A stretch of 64,000 bases of DNA from Virgibacillus sp. 7505 (GTDB lineage Bacteria > Bacillota > Bacilli > Bacillales > Amphibacillaceae). Positions within the stretch are counted from its first letter, which is position 1. Each line of letters opens with the position of its first letter. The position numbers and the translations under genes are program-made. Under the pieces are notes generated by a model, which searched no databases, had not been told where the DNA came from, and saw nothing but the letters and a program-made list of their open reading frames with translations. Where the stretch lies: NCBI RefSeq assembly GCF_002272135.1, contig NZ_NPBF01000028.1:1-64000 (forward strand), given 5' to 3'. This document shows positions 45,405-53,226 of the stretch, one piece after another.

Positions 45405-47316
45405 GAAGCAAATCATTTTGCATGATGTCCGACAGGTTGGTTGGTTAAGTGTATTATATTTTTTAGCTTTACTATTAATTCTGCCGATACAAATTATTAT
45501 CCAGTATTCGGACCTGCCAAATAGAGAATATATGGAAAAAGGCGATCTTTTCCTATATATTCCGGATGTTCAGTGGCTTCTGGCCATTACAGTGCCAGTG
45601 CTTCTGGGGATATTATTATTGCGTTACTTGCATAAGAAACAGGTATCCGATTTCATCCACAGTATGCCTATTAAGAGGGCGTCATTGTATCATCACCATC
45701 TAATTGTAGGACTGATATTATTATTCATTCCTATTATATTGAATGCGCTGATCCTGATTGGTTTACAGGCTTTCACTGGCATAGGGAATTATTTTAATGG
45801 GATGCATGTGTTATCTTGGCTGGGCATAATGCTATTTCTTAATACTTTTATGTTATTGGCCACGGTTTTCACAGGCATGATAACAGGAATGTTTTCCATG
45901 CACTTTGTACTAACTTATATCTTAGTCTTGCTTCCAGCGGGTCTTGCTCTCCTGCTAATTGCGAATATGAGTATTTTATTCGTAGGTTACCCAATGGATT
46001 ATTATGCAGATATGGCAATCTTTAAATTCTCACCAATCTCGTATTTCTTTGTTAACTTTGCTCCTGGTTCTGATTTTTCCTGGATTGTGATGTCAGCATA
46101 TGCAGCAGCGGGTTTGCTATTATATCTGGCTGCATTCTGGTTATACGCTCACCGGCAAATGGAAGCTACTTCACAAGCAATTGTATTTCCTTTCTTGCGA
46201 CCTGTTTTCCAATATGGCGTAACTTTCAGCTTTATGATGGCAGGTGGTTATTATTTCCATATTGCGTCTTCGTCATTTGCTTGGGTTATATTTGGCTATG
46301 TTGCAGGATCGCTAATCGGGTTTATTATAGCTGAAGCAATATTGAATAAAACATGGAGAGTTTATAGTAACTACAAATCTTATCTGATATTCGCAATTTC
46401 CTTAGCAGTTGTTCTTATTTCTGTGAATCTAGTTAAAGAGAATTATGAAAATAAGATTCCTTCCGCAGACAACATTGAAAGAGTTTATTTTGGAGATACC
46501 TATACGTACACAGAGGATCGGGAATATTTGCAACCGGGTATTAAACCGCTATATTTCACTGATAAGCAAGATATAAAGTTGGTTCGGGATTTACATGAGC
46601 AAGCAATAGATACTCCGAGAGTAGATGATTGGTATGAAGGAAATTTACGTTCCACGTTCGTCGTTTATGAGCTGAAAAACGGAAAGAAGATAGCTAGATC
46701 ATATACGTATTCTCTTGATGACAATCCTGAACTGAAAAGTCTGCAGCATAAGATTGAAGGATCAAAGGCGTATAAGTATGCAAATAACGCAGTCTTTAAT
46801 ATTGAGTCCGATGAAATTTATGCTGTGGATGTACAATCAAATAACATTAAGCAAAGCAGCACCAGGATTTCCGATCCAGACTTGATACATGCGCTTATTG
46901 AGGCTATCAAGAAAGATATAGAGCTTAAAGATCCACAGGCGTATTCAGAGGAAGCACTAACTTATTCAGTGGATCTAATGACTAATAAAGATCAAGATTA
47001 CTATTATGCAAATTTTGATGACAGTGATAAAAATACGATTAAAGTATTACAGGATGCGGGGCTTTATGATGATCTAAAAGTATATTCCGAGGATATATCA
47101 AGTATTGATTTGGAGGATTCTGAACGGAATAATACGGTAACTATAGAGGATGAAGATGTAATCAAGCAAATACTCGATCACATTACTTACTATAGCGAAG
47201 AAGAGGATTCCGCTTTTGTAACGTTCAACCTTAACAGGGGACAGAGTATGCAAGATGAGCTCTCTATCGAATACGATGACCTCCCCGAATCAATCAAAAA
47301 CCAACTGGAGGAATAA
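45379..47316 (+). CDS. ABC permease with large C-terminal extracytoplasmic domain
   Basis: 645 residues from the ATG at 45379, chosen because GGGAGG lies 8 bases upstream. Residues about 25-355 hold eight to ten membrane helices. The last 290 residues are soluble, acidic and beta-rich (IERVYFGDTYTYTEDREYL, KPLYFTDKQDIKLVRDLHE, then two or three repeats of a D-LIHALIEAIKKD-like element). This looks like the DUF6449-type domain of some Bacillus ABC permeases. It could sense an external ligand. Followed 3 bases later by the sigma factor gene. Confidence 0.75.
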   Translation: MPSKTSLIKKQIILHDVRQVGWLSVLYFLALLLILPIQIIIQYSDLPNREYMEKGDLFLYIPDVQWLLAITVPVLLGILLLRYLHKKQVSDFIHSMPIKRASLYHHHLIVGLILLFIPIILNALILIGLQAFTGIGNYFNGMHVLSWLGIMLFLNTFMLLATVFTGMITGMFSMHFVLTYILVLLPAGLALLLIANMSILFVGYPMDYYADMAIFKFSPISYFFVNFAPGSDFSWIVMSAYAAAGLLLYLAAFWLYAHRQMEATSQAIVFPFLRPVFQYGVTFSFMMAGGYYFHIASSSFAWVIFGYVAGSLIGFIIAEAILNKTWRVYSNYKSYLIFAISLAVVLISVNLVKENYENKIPSADNIERVYFGDTYTYTEDREYLQPGIKPLYFTDKQDIKLVRDLHEQAIDTPRVDDWYEGNLRSTFVVYELKNGKKIARSYTYSLDDNPELKSLQHKIEGSKAYKYANNAVFNIESDEIYAVDVQSNNIKQSSTRISDPDLIHALIEAIKKDIELKDPQAYSEEALTYSVDLMTNKDQDYYYANFDDSDKNTIKVLQDAGLYDDLKVYSEDISSIDLEDSERNNTVTIEDEDVIKQILDHITYYSEEEDSAFVTFNLNRGQSMQDELSIEYDDLPESIKNQLEE

Positions 47317-47319
47317 AGC

Positions 47320-47874
47320 GTGGCTAGCGAGTGTGTATATGTGACGGAGTCGGTGTTTCAGCATATCTATTCGCTCTACCATCAGCGGGTATATCATGCA
47401 GCGCAGAAGGTGCTGCGTGATCCGCAGCTGGCAGAGGACGCGGCGCAAGAGACGTTCATCAAAGCTTATCGTAATCTGGACAAGCTGGAGGATGTGTCGA
47501 AGGCAGGTGCATGGCTTGCAACAATTGCTTCACGTACAGCCATTGATATGCTTCGCAAAGAAGGTAAATGCAAGTTCATTAGTATAGAATTGGCCAGCTG
47601 GGAGCTTGAGCAGCATTATCTCGAGCATATCGTCATGGAAGAGGTCGAGCTGCGGGAGACGAAACGAGAACTCGAGCAGGATATTCGAAAGCTGAAGCCA
47701 AAACTCCAAGAAGTGCTGGCGCTGCGTTATGTGAATGATATGAAAGAAAGTGAAATTGCTGCTAACCTATCTTTAACCAAATCAACAGTGAAGACTCGAT
47801 TGTACAGGGCAAAGCAACTAATAAAAGCAGAGCGGGCAAACCGCGATATGATAATGGTAAGAGAGACATGGTAA
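47320..47874 (+). CDS. ECF-type RNA polymerase sigma factor
   Basis: 184 residues, GTG start with GGAGG 8 bases upstream (inside the permease stop region). Region 2 (LAEDAAQETFIKAYRNLDKL, TIASRTAIDMLRKE) and region 4 (LKPKLQEVLALRYVNDMKES, then EIAANLSLTKSTVKTRLYRA) are both complete, with a 60-residue linker between. No anti-sigma gene follows; the terminator hairpin begins in its last codons. In the operon it is preceded by a GntR regulator and an ABC pair, so its activity may be tied to expression level or to the permease. Confidence 0.87.
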   Translation: MASECVYVTESVFQHIYSLYHQRVYHAAQKVLRDPQLAEDAAQETFIKAYRNLDKLEDVSKAGAWLATIASRTAIDMLRKEGKCKFISIELASWELEQHYLEHIVMEEVELRETKRELEQDIRKLKPKLQEVLALRYVNDMKESEIAANLSLTKSTVKTRLYRAKQLIKAERANRDMIMVRETW

Positions 47875-47891
47875 AGCCTGTCTCTCTTTTT
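47861..47891 (+). terminator. Terminator overlapping the sigma factor stop codon
   Basis: GAGAGACA-N10-TGTCTCTC and T5. The 5' arm is coding sequence and the stop codon is in the loop. Confidence 0.8.
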
Positions 47892-47946
47892 GGTGAACAA
47901 TAACGGATTGAAAATAAGAAAAAATCATTTAAAACCGAACAATATA

Positions 47947-47975
47947 TTGATTTGGTTTATTAAAGTATGTATAAT
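47947..47975 (+). promoter_or_regulatory. Promoter of the DUF2294 gene
   Basis: TTGATT (47947-47952), 17 bases, TATAAT (47970-47975), 35 bases before the start codon. Confidence 0.7.
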
Positions 47976-48009
47976 GACCTTACCGCATACATGACAGGTG
48001 GTTGTTGGC

Positions 48010-48348
48010 ATGCTAGAGAATAGCAATGAAATCAAGAAGAAGCTGTCACATATGTACAATGATGTGTCGAAGGAATTGTTCGGTGTAGGAACGACATTAT
48101 TGAAGGTTTCCATCGATCAGAACATCATCACCATCCAAGCCAAGCATCGGCGTTCACCGCGATCTGCAGCTTTGGAAGGCGAGGCTCCCAGCTTGAAGCA
48201 GGAGGTCGACTTCCGGTTATCCATGCTGTACAAAAAACGCTTGGCAGAAAAACTTAATACCGAAACGGAATGGCACATTGAGTCTATACTACGAGATTAC
48301 GACGCAGCCTCTCAACGTGCTTTTACCAATATTGTCTTAGGCAGTTAA
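48010..48348 (+). CDS. DUF2294 family protein
   Basis: 112 residues from the ATG at 48010 with CAGGTGG 8 bases upstream. Pattern LSHMYNDVSKELFGVGTTLLKV, IITIQAKHRRSPRSAALEGEA and DFRLSMLYKKRLAEKLN is that of DUF2294, small cytosolic proteins of unknown function in Firmicutes. It precedes the transporter/nucleoside hydrolase operon, with a hairpin-rich spacer between. Confidence 0.7.
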   Translation: MLENSNEIKKKLSHMYNDVSKELFGVGTTLLKVSIDQNIITIQAKHRRSPRSAALEGEAPSLKQEVDFRLSMLYKKRLAEKLNTETEWHIESILRDYDAASQRAFTNIVLGS

Positions 48349-48513
48349 GCCAACACCGGATTCATCTGGTGTGCGGTTAATGCCATAGAAAAGCTTGATT
48401 GGTCTGACCTTTGTTGATCGAAGAGAAGATGATCTAGTAGAATGCTCGCATTCTATTAAGATTGTCTTCTTTTTTTGCTTTTATAAATCACTAATTATAT
48501 GGGGGTTTTTCAC
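48349..48513 (+). promoter_or_regulatory. Structured leader with strong terminator ahead of the nucleoside transport operon
   Basis: 165 bases. First hairpin ACACCGGA-TTCA-TCTGGTGT (8 base pairs, about 48353-48372). Then a long terminator: outer stem 48424-48435 with 48459-48470, inner stem TAGAATG-CTCG-CATTCTA (48438-48455), T7 at 48470-48476. The operon starts only 37 bases later. Either this is an attenuator read from upstream, or it ends the DUF2294 transcript and the operon uses a promoter inside the hairpin (TTGATC 48414-48419, 18 bases, TAGAAT 48438-48443). No known riboswitch consensus was recognised; a purine aptamer was looked for and not found. Confidence 0.6.
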
Positions 48514-49563
48514 ATGAATGGTCGTATTAAAATGCTTTTGGGTTCAGCTGCAATCGCTTCTGCACTTACTTTATCTGCTTGTGGCAGTGACAGTGCTGGT
48601 GCTGGGAAAGAAAAGCTTGTCATCTCTACTTGGGGTTTCTCGGAAGATTTCTTCAATGAAGATGTGTATGCGCCATTTGAAGAGGAACACAATGTCGACA
48701 TTGTAGTAGAAACAGGAAATAACGCAGAACGATTGAACAAAATACGACAAGGCAACTCAGACGTTGATTTAGTCTATCTATCTGACTATTACGCGCAGCA
48801 AGGGGTGGATGATGGCTTGTTCGAGGAGCTGGATTCTTCCAAGCTGACAAACCTGGATAAGATCTATGATGCAGCCAAGACTCCTAACGGTGAAGGATAC
48901 GGACCAGCATACACAATCGGACAGTTCGGGATTGCCTATAATCCTGAAATGGTGAAAGGATCTGTTGCATCATGGAAGGATCTGTGGAGTGCAGAGTGGG
49001 AAGGTAATGTAGCAATTCCTGGTATTACGACTACAACAGGACCGATGTTCCTTGATGCAGCTTCCAAAGTGAGCGGCAATGATTCATTCAATGAAGATGC
49101 AGCATTCAAACAGCTCGAAGCGTTGAAGCCTAATATCGTAAATGAATATAATCAAACATCCGAGTTCGTCAATATGTTTGGACAAGGCGAAATCGCAGGC
49201 GGACCGATTATGGAAATGTACTTCAGTTCTTTGAAGGAAGCAGTTCCCGAAGCTGAATTTGTTACACCTGAAGAAGGCGGATATGCTGTCATGAATACAG
49301 TTAACGTAGTGAAAGACAGCGATCAAAAAGAATTGGCTGAGGAATTTATCAATTATCAGCTGAGTACAGAAGTACAAGAAAAGACAGCAAAAGCGAAGGT
49401 GGATTCTCCGGTTAATACAGAAGTGGTACTTTCCGATGAAGAGCAGGAAGGTGTTACGTACGGTGAAGATATCATCGAGGAACTACATGTCCTGCCAGCA
49501 GACTTCCTAGTCGAGAACTCTAAGGGATGGATCGATCGCTGGAATAAAGAAGTGACCAAGTGA
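48514..49563 (+). CDS. ABC transporter solute-binding lipoprotein (polyamine/thiamine-type)
   Basis: 349 residues from the ATG at 48514. Lipoprotein signal with lipobox LSAC and the lipidated cysteine at 23. Extracellular type 2 binding protein of the PotD/thiamine-binding class (KLVISTWGFSEDFFNEDVYA, AIPGITTTTGPMFLDAA, MEMYFSSLKEAVPEAEFVTPEEG). The family name implies spermidine/putrescine, but the next genes encode a nucleoside hydrolase and a deaminase-like enzyme, so a purine nucleoside or base is a better guess for the ligand. GGGGG lies 9 bases before the ATG. Confidence 0.82.
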   Translation: MNGRIKMLLGSAAIASALTLSACGSDSAGAGKEKLVISTWGFSEDFFNEDVYAPFEEEHNVDIVVETGNNAERLNKIRQGNSDVDLVYLSDYYAQQGVDDGLFEELDSSKLTNLDKIYDAAKTPNGEGYGPAYTIGQFGIAYNPEMVKGSVASWKDLWSAEWEGNVAIPGITTTTGPMFLDAASKVSGNDSFNEDAAFKQLEALKPNIVNEYNQTSEFVNMFGQGEIAGGPIMEMYFSSLKEAVPEAEFVTPEEGGYAVMNTVNVVKDSDQKELAEEFINYQLSTEVQEKTAKAKVDSPVNTEVVLSDEEQEGVTYGEDIIEELHVLPADFLVENSKGWIDRWNKEVTK

Positions 49564-49574
49564 GGGGGAGCATG

Positions 49575-50501
49575 ATGAAGAAAGTCATATTGGATGTAGA
49601 TACTGGTATTGATGATGCAATTGGAATCATGCTTGCTGTGAAAAGCGAAGCGCTAGATGTCGTTGGTATCACGACTGTCAGCGGCAATGTCTCTTTGGAA
49701 ACCGCTACGACCAACACAGCCAAGATACTCGATTTGCTTGAAGATGATAAGACTCCTATATTCTCGGGAGCTGCCAAACCGCTGACCCGGAAACCTCATT
49801 TCGAGCATCGTGTACATGGAGAAGACGGTATTGGAGGCGCACTGAAAGGTGTTGCTACGCACCGTAAGATACAAGAACAATCTGCAACTGATTTTATACA
49901 AAACCAAGTCATGGCCGCACCAGGCGACATCACATTGATCATGACAGGTCCACTGACTAATCTGGCTGAGGCTGTACAGCAGTATCCTGAAATTGTATCG
50001 GCAGTCAAAGAAGTCATCTTTATGGGTGGTGTCGTGAAAGGGGTTGGCAATGTGACGCCGGTGGCGGAGTATAACATGTTCGCTGACCCAGAAGCTGCAA
50101 CCATTGTTTTCGAAGCAGGGTTCCAGTCCTTAACACAAGTCGGACTGGACGTTACGAGAAGTGCTTTGATGAAGGATGAACATATTGATTTAATACAGAA
50201 CCCAGTATTGCAGGATTATGTGCGGACAAGCACTGCGACATACCGCAATAGCTATTTTGAGCGAAATGGCGTATGGGCTTGTGCGATGCATGACCCGCTA
50301 GCTGTTGCGATTGCGATCGATTCCGAGCTGGTAAAAACAGAATGGCTGCACGTTACGATGGAGACAAACAGTACCTACTGTGACGGTCAGACTGTCTGCG
50401 ATTTCCAGAACCGTCTAGGACATCCGGCGAATATGCATGTTTGTCTAGAGCTAGATGAAGCTCGTTTCTTCGACCTCTTTCTCAAGCTGTTGAACGCTTA
50501 G
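49575..50501 (+). CDS. Inosine/uridine-preferring nucleoside hydrolase
   Basis: 308 residues from the second of two adjacent ATGs (GAGGGGGAG upstream). N-glycosidase that splits nucleosides into base and ribose. Calcium/ribose motif DVDTGIDD (7-14), MTGPLTNLAEA in the middle and the catalytic-region histidine in CAMHDPLAVA (about 239-248). No signal peptide, so cytosolic: it acts after import by the transporter it is embedded in. It starts 11 bases after the binding-protein stop. Confidence 0.88.
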   Translation: MKKVILDVDTGIDDAIGIMLAVKSEALDVVGITTVSGNVSLETATTNTAKILDLLEDDKTPIFSGAAKPLTRKPHFEHRVHGEDGIGGALKGVATHRKIQEQSATDFIQNQVMAAPGDITLIMTGPLTNLAEAVQQYPEIVSAVKEVIFMGGVVKGVGNVTPVAEYNMFADPEAATIVFEAGFQSLTQVGLDVTRSALMKDEHIDLIQNPVLQDYVRTSTATYRNSYFERNGVWACAMHDPLAVAIAIDSELVKTEWLHVTMETNSTYCDGQTVCDFQNRLGHPANMHVCLELDEARFFDLFLKLLNA

Positions 50502-50525
50502 ACAAAAGAACGGGAGTAAATCATT

Positions 50526-51350
50526 ATGCGAAATTATTATAAGTATCTCCTGATCTTGCCGGGGGTTCTATTTCTAACAATTTTCATGCTCGTCCCAATC
50601 GGCATGACAATCATCTCGACCTTCTTTCCAAATGAAGCAGCAGCTGATACGAGCAATTACGCCAGTCTTTTCCGGGATTCATACTTTTTGGAGATTCTAT
50701 GGACAACACTGCGGGTAAGCCTTTTGACTACTATCCTTTGTATGGTGATTGGTTTCCCGGCTGCGTATTTTATTGCAAGATTGTCTGCGAAAATGAAGGC
50801 AGTCCTGTTGATTTTGACTATATTCCCGCTGCTGACGAGTCCTGTTGTGCGTTCCTTCAGCTGGATGGTCATCATTGGCCGCAATGGGCTGGTCAATGAA
50901 GCGTTGATGGGAACTGGCATTATACAGGAACCTTTGGAAATTCTGTATACACCAACTGCTGTCATCATCGGGCTTGTCCACCTTTTCCTGCCATTGACCA
51001 TCATTACATTGGTTGGTGTTATGGAAAATATTGAGTCAGATTTACTGACGGCAGCAGCAAGCCTTGGTGCTAGCCGATTTGGAGTGTTTACGAAGGTAGT
51101 CCTGCCGCTTTGCGTACCTGGGTTAGTAATTGGTGCTATTCTGGTTTTCGTCGGCAGCTTTACCGCGTATACGACGCCTGCTTTGCTAGGAGGTCAGCAG
51201 CGTGTGCTTTCGACGCTGCTCTATCAAAATGCTAATACATTAAACGACTGGCATATGGCCAGTATTCTAGCTGCCATCATGATTGTTGTGACGCTCATTG
51301 TTATCACATGCATGAATTTACTGGCAAATAGATTGAATCCGAGGAGGTAG
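50526..51350 (+). CDS. ABC permease, PotB-like
   Basis: 274 residues, six membrane helices, with the permease EAA motif as ESDLLTAAASLGASRFGVFTKVVLP (about 174-198). First of two permeases in the operon, 24 bases after the hydrolase gene. The N-terminal YKYLLILPGVLFLTIFMLVPIGMTI is typical of PotB. Confidence 0.87.
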   Translation: MRNYYKYLLILPGVLFLTIFMLVPIGMTIISTFFPNEAAADTSNYASLFRDSYFLEILWTTLRVSLLTTILCMVIGFPAAYFIARLSAKMKAVLLILTIFPLLTSPVVRSFSWMVIIGRNGLVNEALMGTGIIQEPLEILYTPTAVIIGLVHLFLPLTIITLVGVMENIESDLLTAAASLGASRFGVFTKVVLPLCVPGLVIGAILVFVGSFTAYTTPALLGGQQRVLSTLLYQNANTLNDWHMASILAAIMIVVTLIVITCMNLLANRLNPRR

Positions 51351-51353
51351 ACG

Positions 51354-52142
51354 ATGCGGGAAAAAAATATAGGACTTGGTATATTCACGTTTCTAGTATT
51401 CGTTTTCTTGCTGGGGCCATTGGTGATAATTTCTGTCACTTCTTTTGAACAGGGGACAGTACTTCGGTTTCCGCCAGAATCCTTCTCGCTCGATTGGTAT
51501 AAAAATATATTCGAGGTGAGCGGTTTTCTGGAAACGTTCAAGGTTTCCATCTATCTCTCCTTGGCGGGCAACCTGCTTGCGCTGTTGATCGGCATACCAG
51601 CAGCTTATGCATTGAATCGATTCGATTTTAAAGGAAAGGCGCTTTTGGAAGGTATATTCGTATCCCCGATCATTATTCCGGGTATCGTGCTAGGTTTTAC
51701 GTTCCTGCGCTTTTTCATAACATACTATCAGCTTCCGATCTATGCAGGTCTGTTTATCGGGCATACTGTCATTATGCTGCCCTTCATTATCCGTGTCGTC
51801 TCCTCAAGCCTGGCTAACTTTGATTTTTCCATCGAAGAGGCGGCAGTCAGTTTAGGGGCAAGCAGAATCGGTACTTTCTTCAAAGTAGTTCTGCCGAATA
51901 TCAAATCCGGTATCATTGCCGGAGTTCTGATCGCATTCCTGGAATCATTCAATAATGTGGACATTTCGGTCTTCATGACTGGACCTGGCGTAAGCACACT
52001 GCCAATCGAAATGCTCACGTATGTGCAGAATTACTTCGATCCGACCATCGCTGCTTTATCCGTTGTATTGATGATCATCACAGCTTTATTCATGTTCTTT
52101 GTCGAACGGTTGCTTGGCTTATCTTATTTCACGAAACGGTAA
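51354..52142 (+). CDS. ABC permease, PotC-like
   Basis: 262 residues, six membrane helices, EAA motif EEAAVSLGASRIGTFFKVVLPN about 159-180. Partner of the preceding permease, 3 bases apart. RBS GAGGAGGTAG. Start VFVFLLGPLVIISVTSFEQG is typical of PotC-like subunits. Confidence 0.87.
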   Translation: MREKNIGLGIFTFLVFVFLLGPLVIISVTSFEQGTVLRFPPESFSLDWYKNIFEVSGFLETFKVSIYLSLAGNLLALLIGIPAAYALNRFDFKGKALLEGIFVSPIIIPGIVLGFTFLRFFITYYQLPIYAGLFIGHTVIMLPFIIRVVSSSLANFDFSIEEAAVSLGASRIGTFFKVVLPNIKSGIIAGVLIAFLESFNNVDISVFMTGPGVSTLPIEMLTYVQNYFDPTIAALSVVLMIITALFMFFVERLLGLSYFTKR

Positions 52143-52157
52143 TTAGGAGGCTTTATC

Positions 52158-53216
52158 ATGTCTTTGTTTACGCTGCAGGACGTCACGGTTGCTTATCAGA
52201 AACAAGCTATTCTTCAAGACTTCAATTTGTCTATCGGAGAAGGGGAACTCGTTTCCCTTCTTGGTCCAAGTGGTTGCGGGAAAACGACCACGCTTCGTTT
52301 GATTGCTGGATTCCTGCAATCAAAACAAGGTAAATTCCTGTTTCGCGAGAAGGATTATACGAAAGTTCCGGTAAACAAACGCAATTTCGGCTTTGTTTTT
52401 CAAAATTATGCTTTGTTCCCGCATATGACGGTATTCGATAATGTTGCGTTCGGCTTGCGTCAGCGAAAAGTATCGAAAGCGTCGATCAAGGATAGAGTGC
52501 TGCGGGTGCTTGATATTGTCAGTTTGAAAGGTTTCGAAGAACGCTTTCCAGCTGCATTGTCAGGCGGACAGAAGCAGCGTGTCGCAATTGCCAGAGCGTT
52601 AGTCATTGAGCCGGATCTCCTGTTATTCGATGAACCTTTAAGCAACTTGGATGCCAACCTGCGTGTGAATATGCGCGTGGAGATCAGAAGGATACAGCAA
52701 GAGCTGGGCATTACGACAGTATACGTCTCGCATGACCAGGAAGAGTGCTTTTCCATTTCGGACAAGGTAGCCATCATGAATAAAGGAATCATTGAACAGT
52801 TAAGTGATCCTGCTACTATCTACAGACAGCCGAAGACGAAATTTGTCGCGGACTTTATCGGATTCAAGAACTTCATCCAATTCGACAGCCGACGTCAGGA
52901 GGCAGATGGAAGCGCTGCAACTGTACAAGGAATAACTTTAACTGTTCAGCAGCAGGACAATGCCGCTGGATTGATAGGAGCAATCAGACCGGATGATCTG
53001 CGTCTGTATCCAGTGGATGCAGCACCAATGTCGGTGGAGAATGCTGTACAAGGGAAAGTACTGATCAGCACGTATCTAGGCCGCAGTTATCAATATGAAG
53101 TGCAAACGAGTATTGGGCAGTTCACCGTAAATGATGATGCTGCAGCAGCACCACTGGCAAATGGCCAGGACGTTATACTCGAGATTCCAAAGAAACAAAT
53201 CGTGCTCGTCGATTAG
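52158..53216 (+). CDS. ABC ATPase, PotA-like
   Basis: 352 residues. Walker A GPSGCGKTT at 36-44, Q-loop FVFQNYALFPHM, signature LSGGQKQR, Walker B LLLFDEPLSNLD, switch VSHDQ. C-terminal TOBE domain (about 270-350) typical of PotA/UgpC/ThiQ-like importers. Completes the importer. RBS TTAGGAGG. Confidence 0.9.
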   Translation: MSLFTLQDVTVAYQKQAILQDFNLSIGEGELVSLLGPSGCGKTTTLRLIAGFLQSKQGKFLFREKDYTKVPVNKRNFGFVFQNYALFPHMTVFDNVAFGLRQRKVSKASIKDRVLRVLDIVSLKGFEERFPAALSGGQKQRVAIARALVIEPDLLLFDEPLSNLDANLRVNMRVEIRRIQQELGITTVYVSHDQEECFSISDKVAIMNKGIIEQLSDPATIYRQPKTKFVADFIGFKNFIQFDSRRQEADGSAATVQGITLTVQQQDNAAGLIGAIRPDDLRLYPVDAAPMSVENAVQGKVLISTYLGRSYQYEVQTSIGQFTVNDDAAAAPLANGQDVILEIPKKQIVLVD

Positions 53217-53226
53217 GAGGTGTACC

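Noticed and set aside
48349-48425. Purine (guanine/adenine) riboswitch before the nucleoside operon
   Set aside because: The conserved loop sequences of the purine aptamer (TATA...TAATATGG, TCTACC, GACTA) are absent. TPP, THF and ykkC-type cores were also compared from memory and do not fit.
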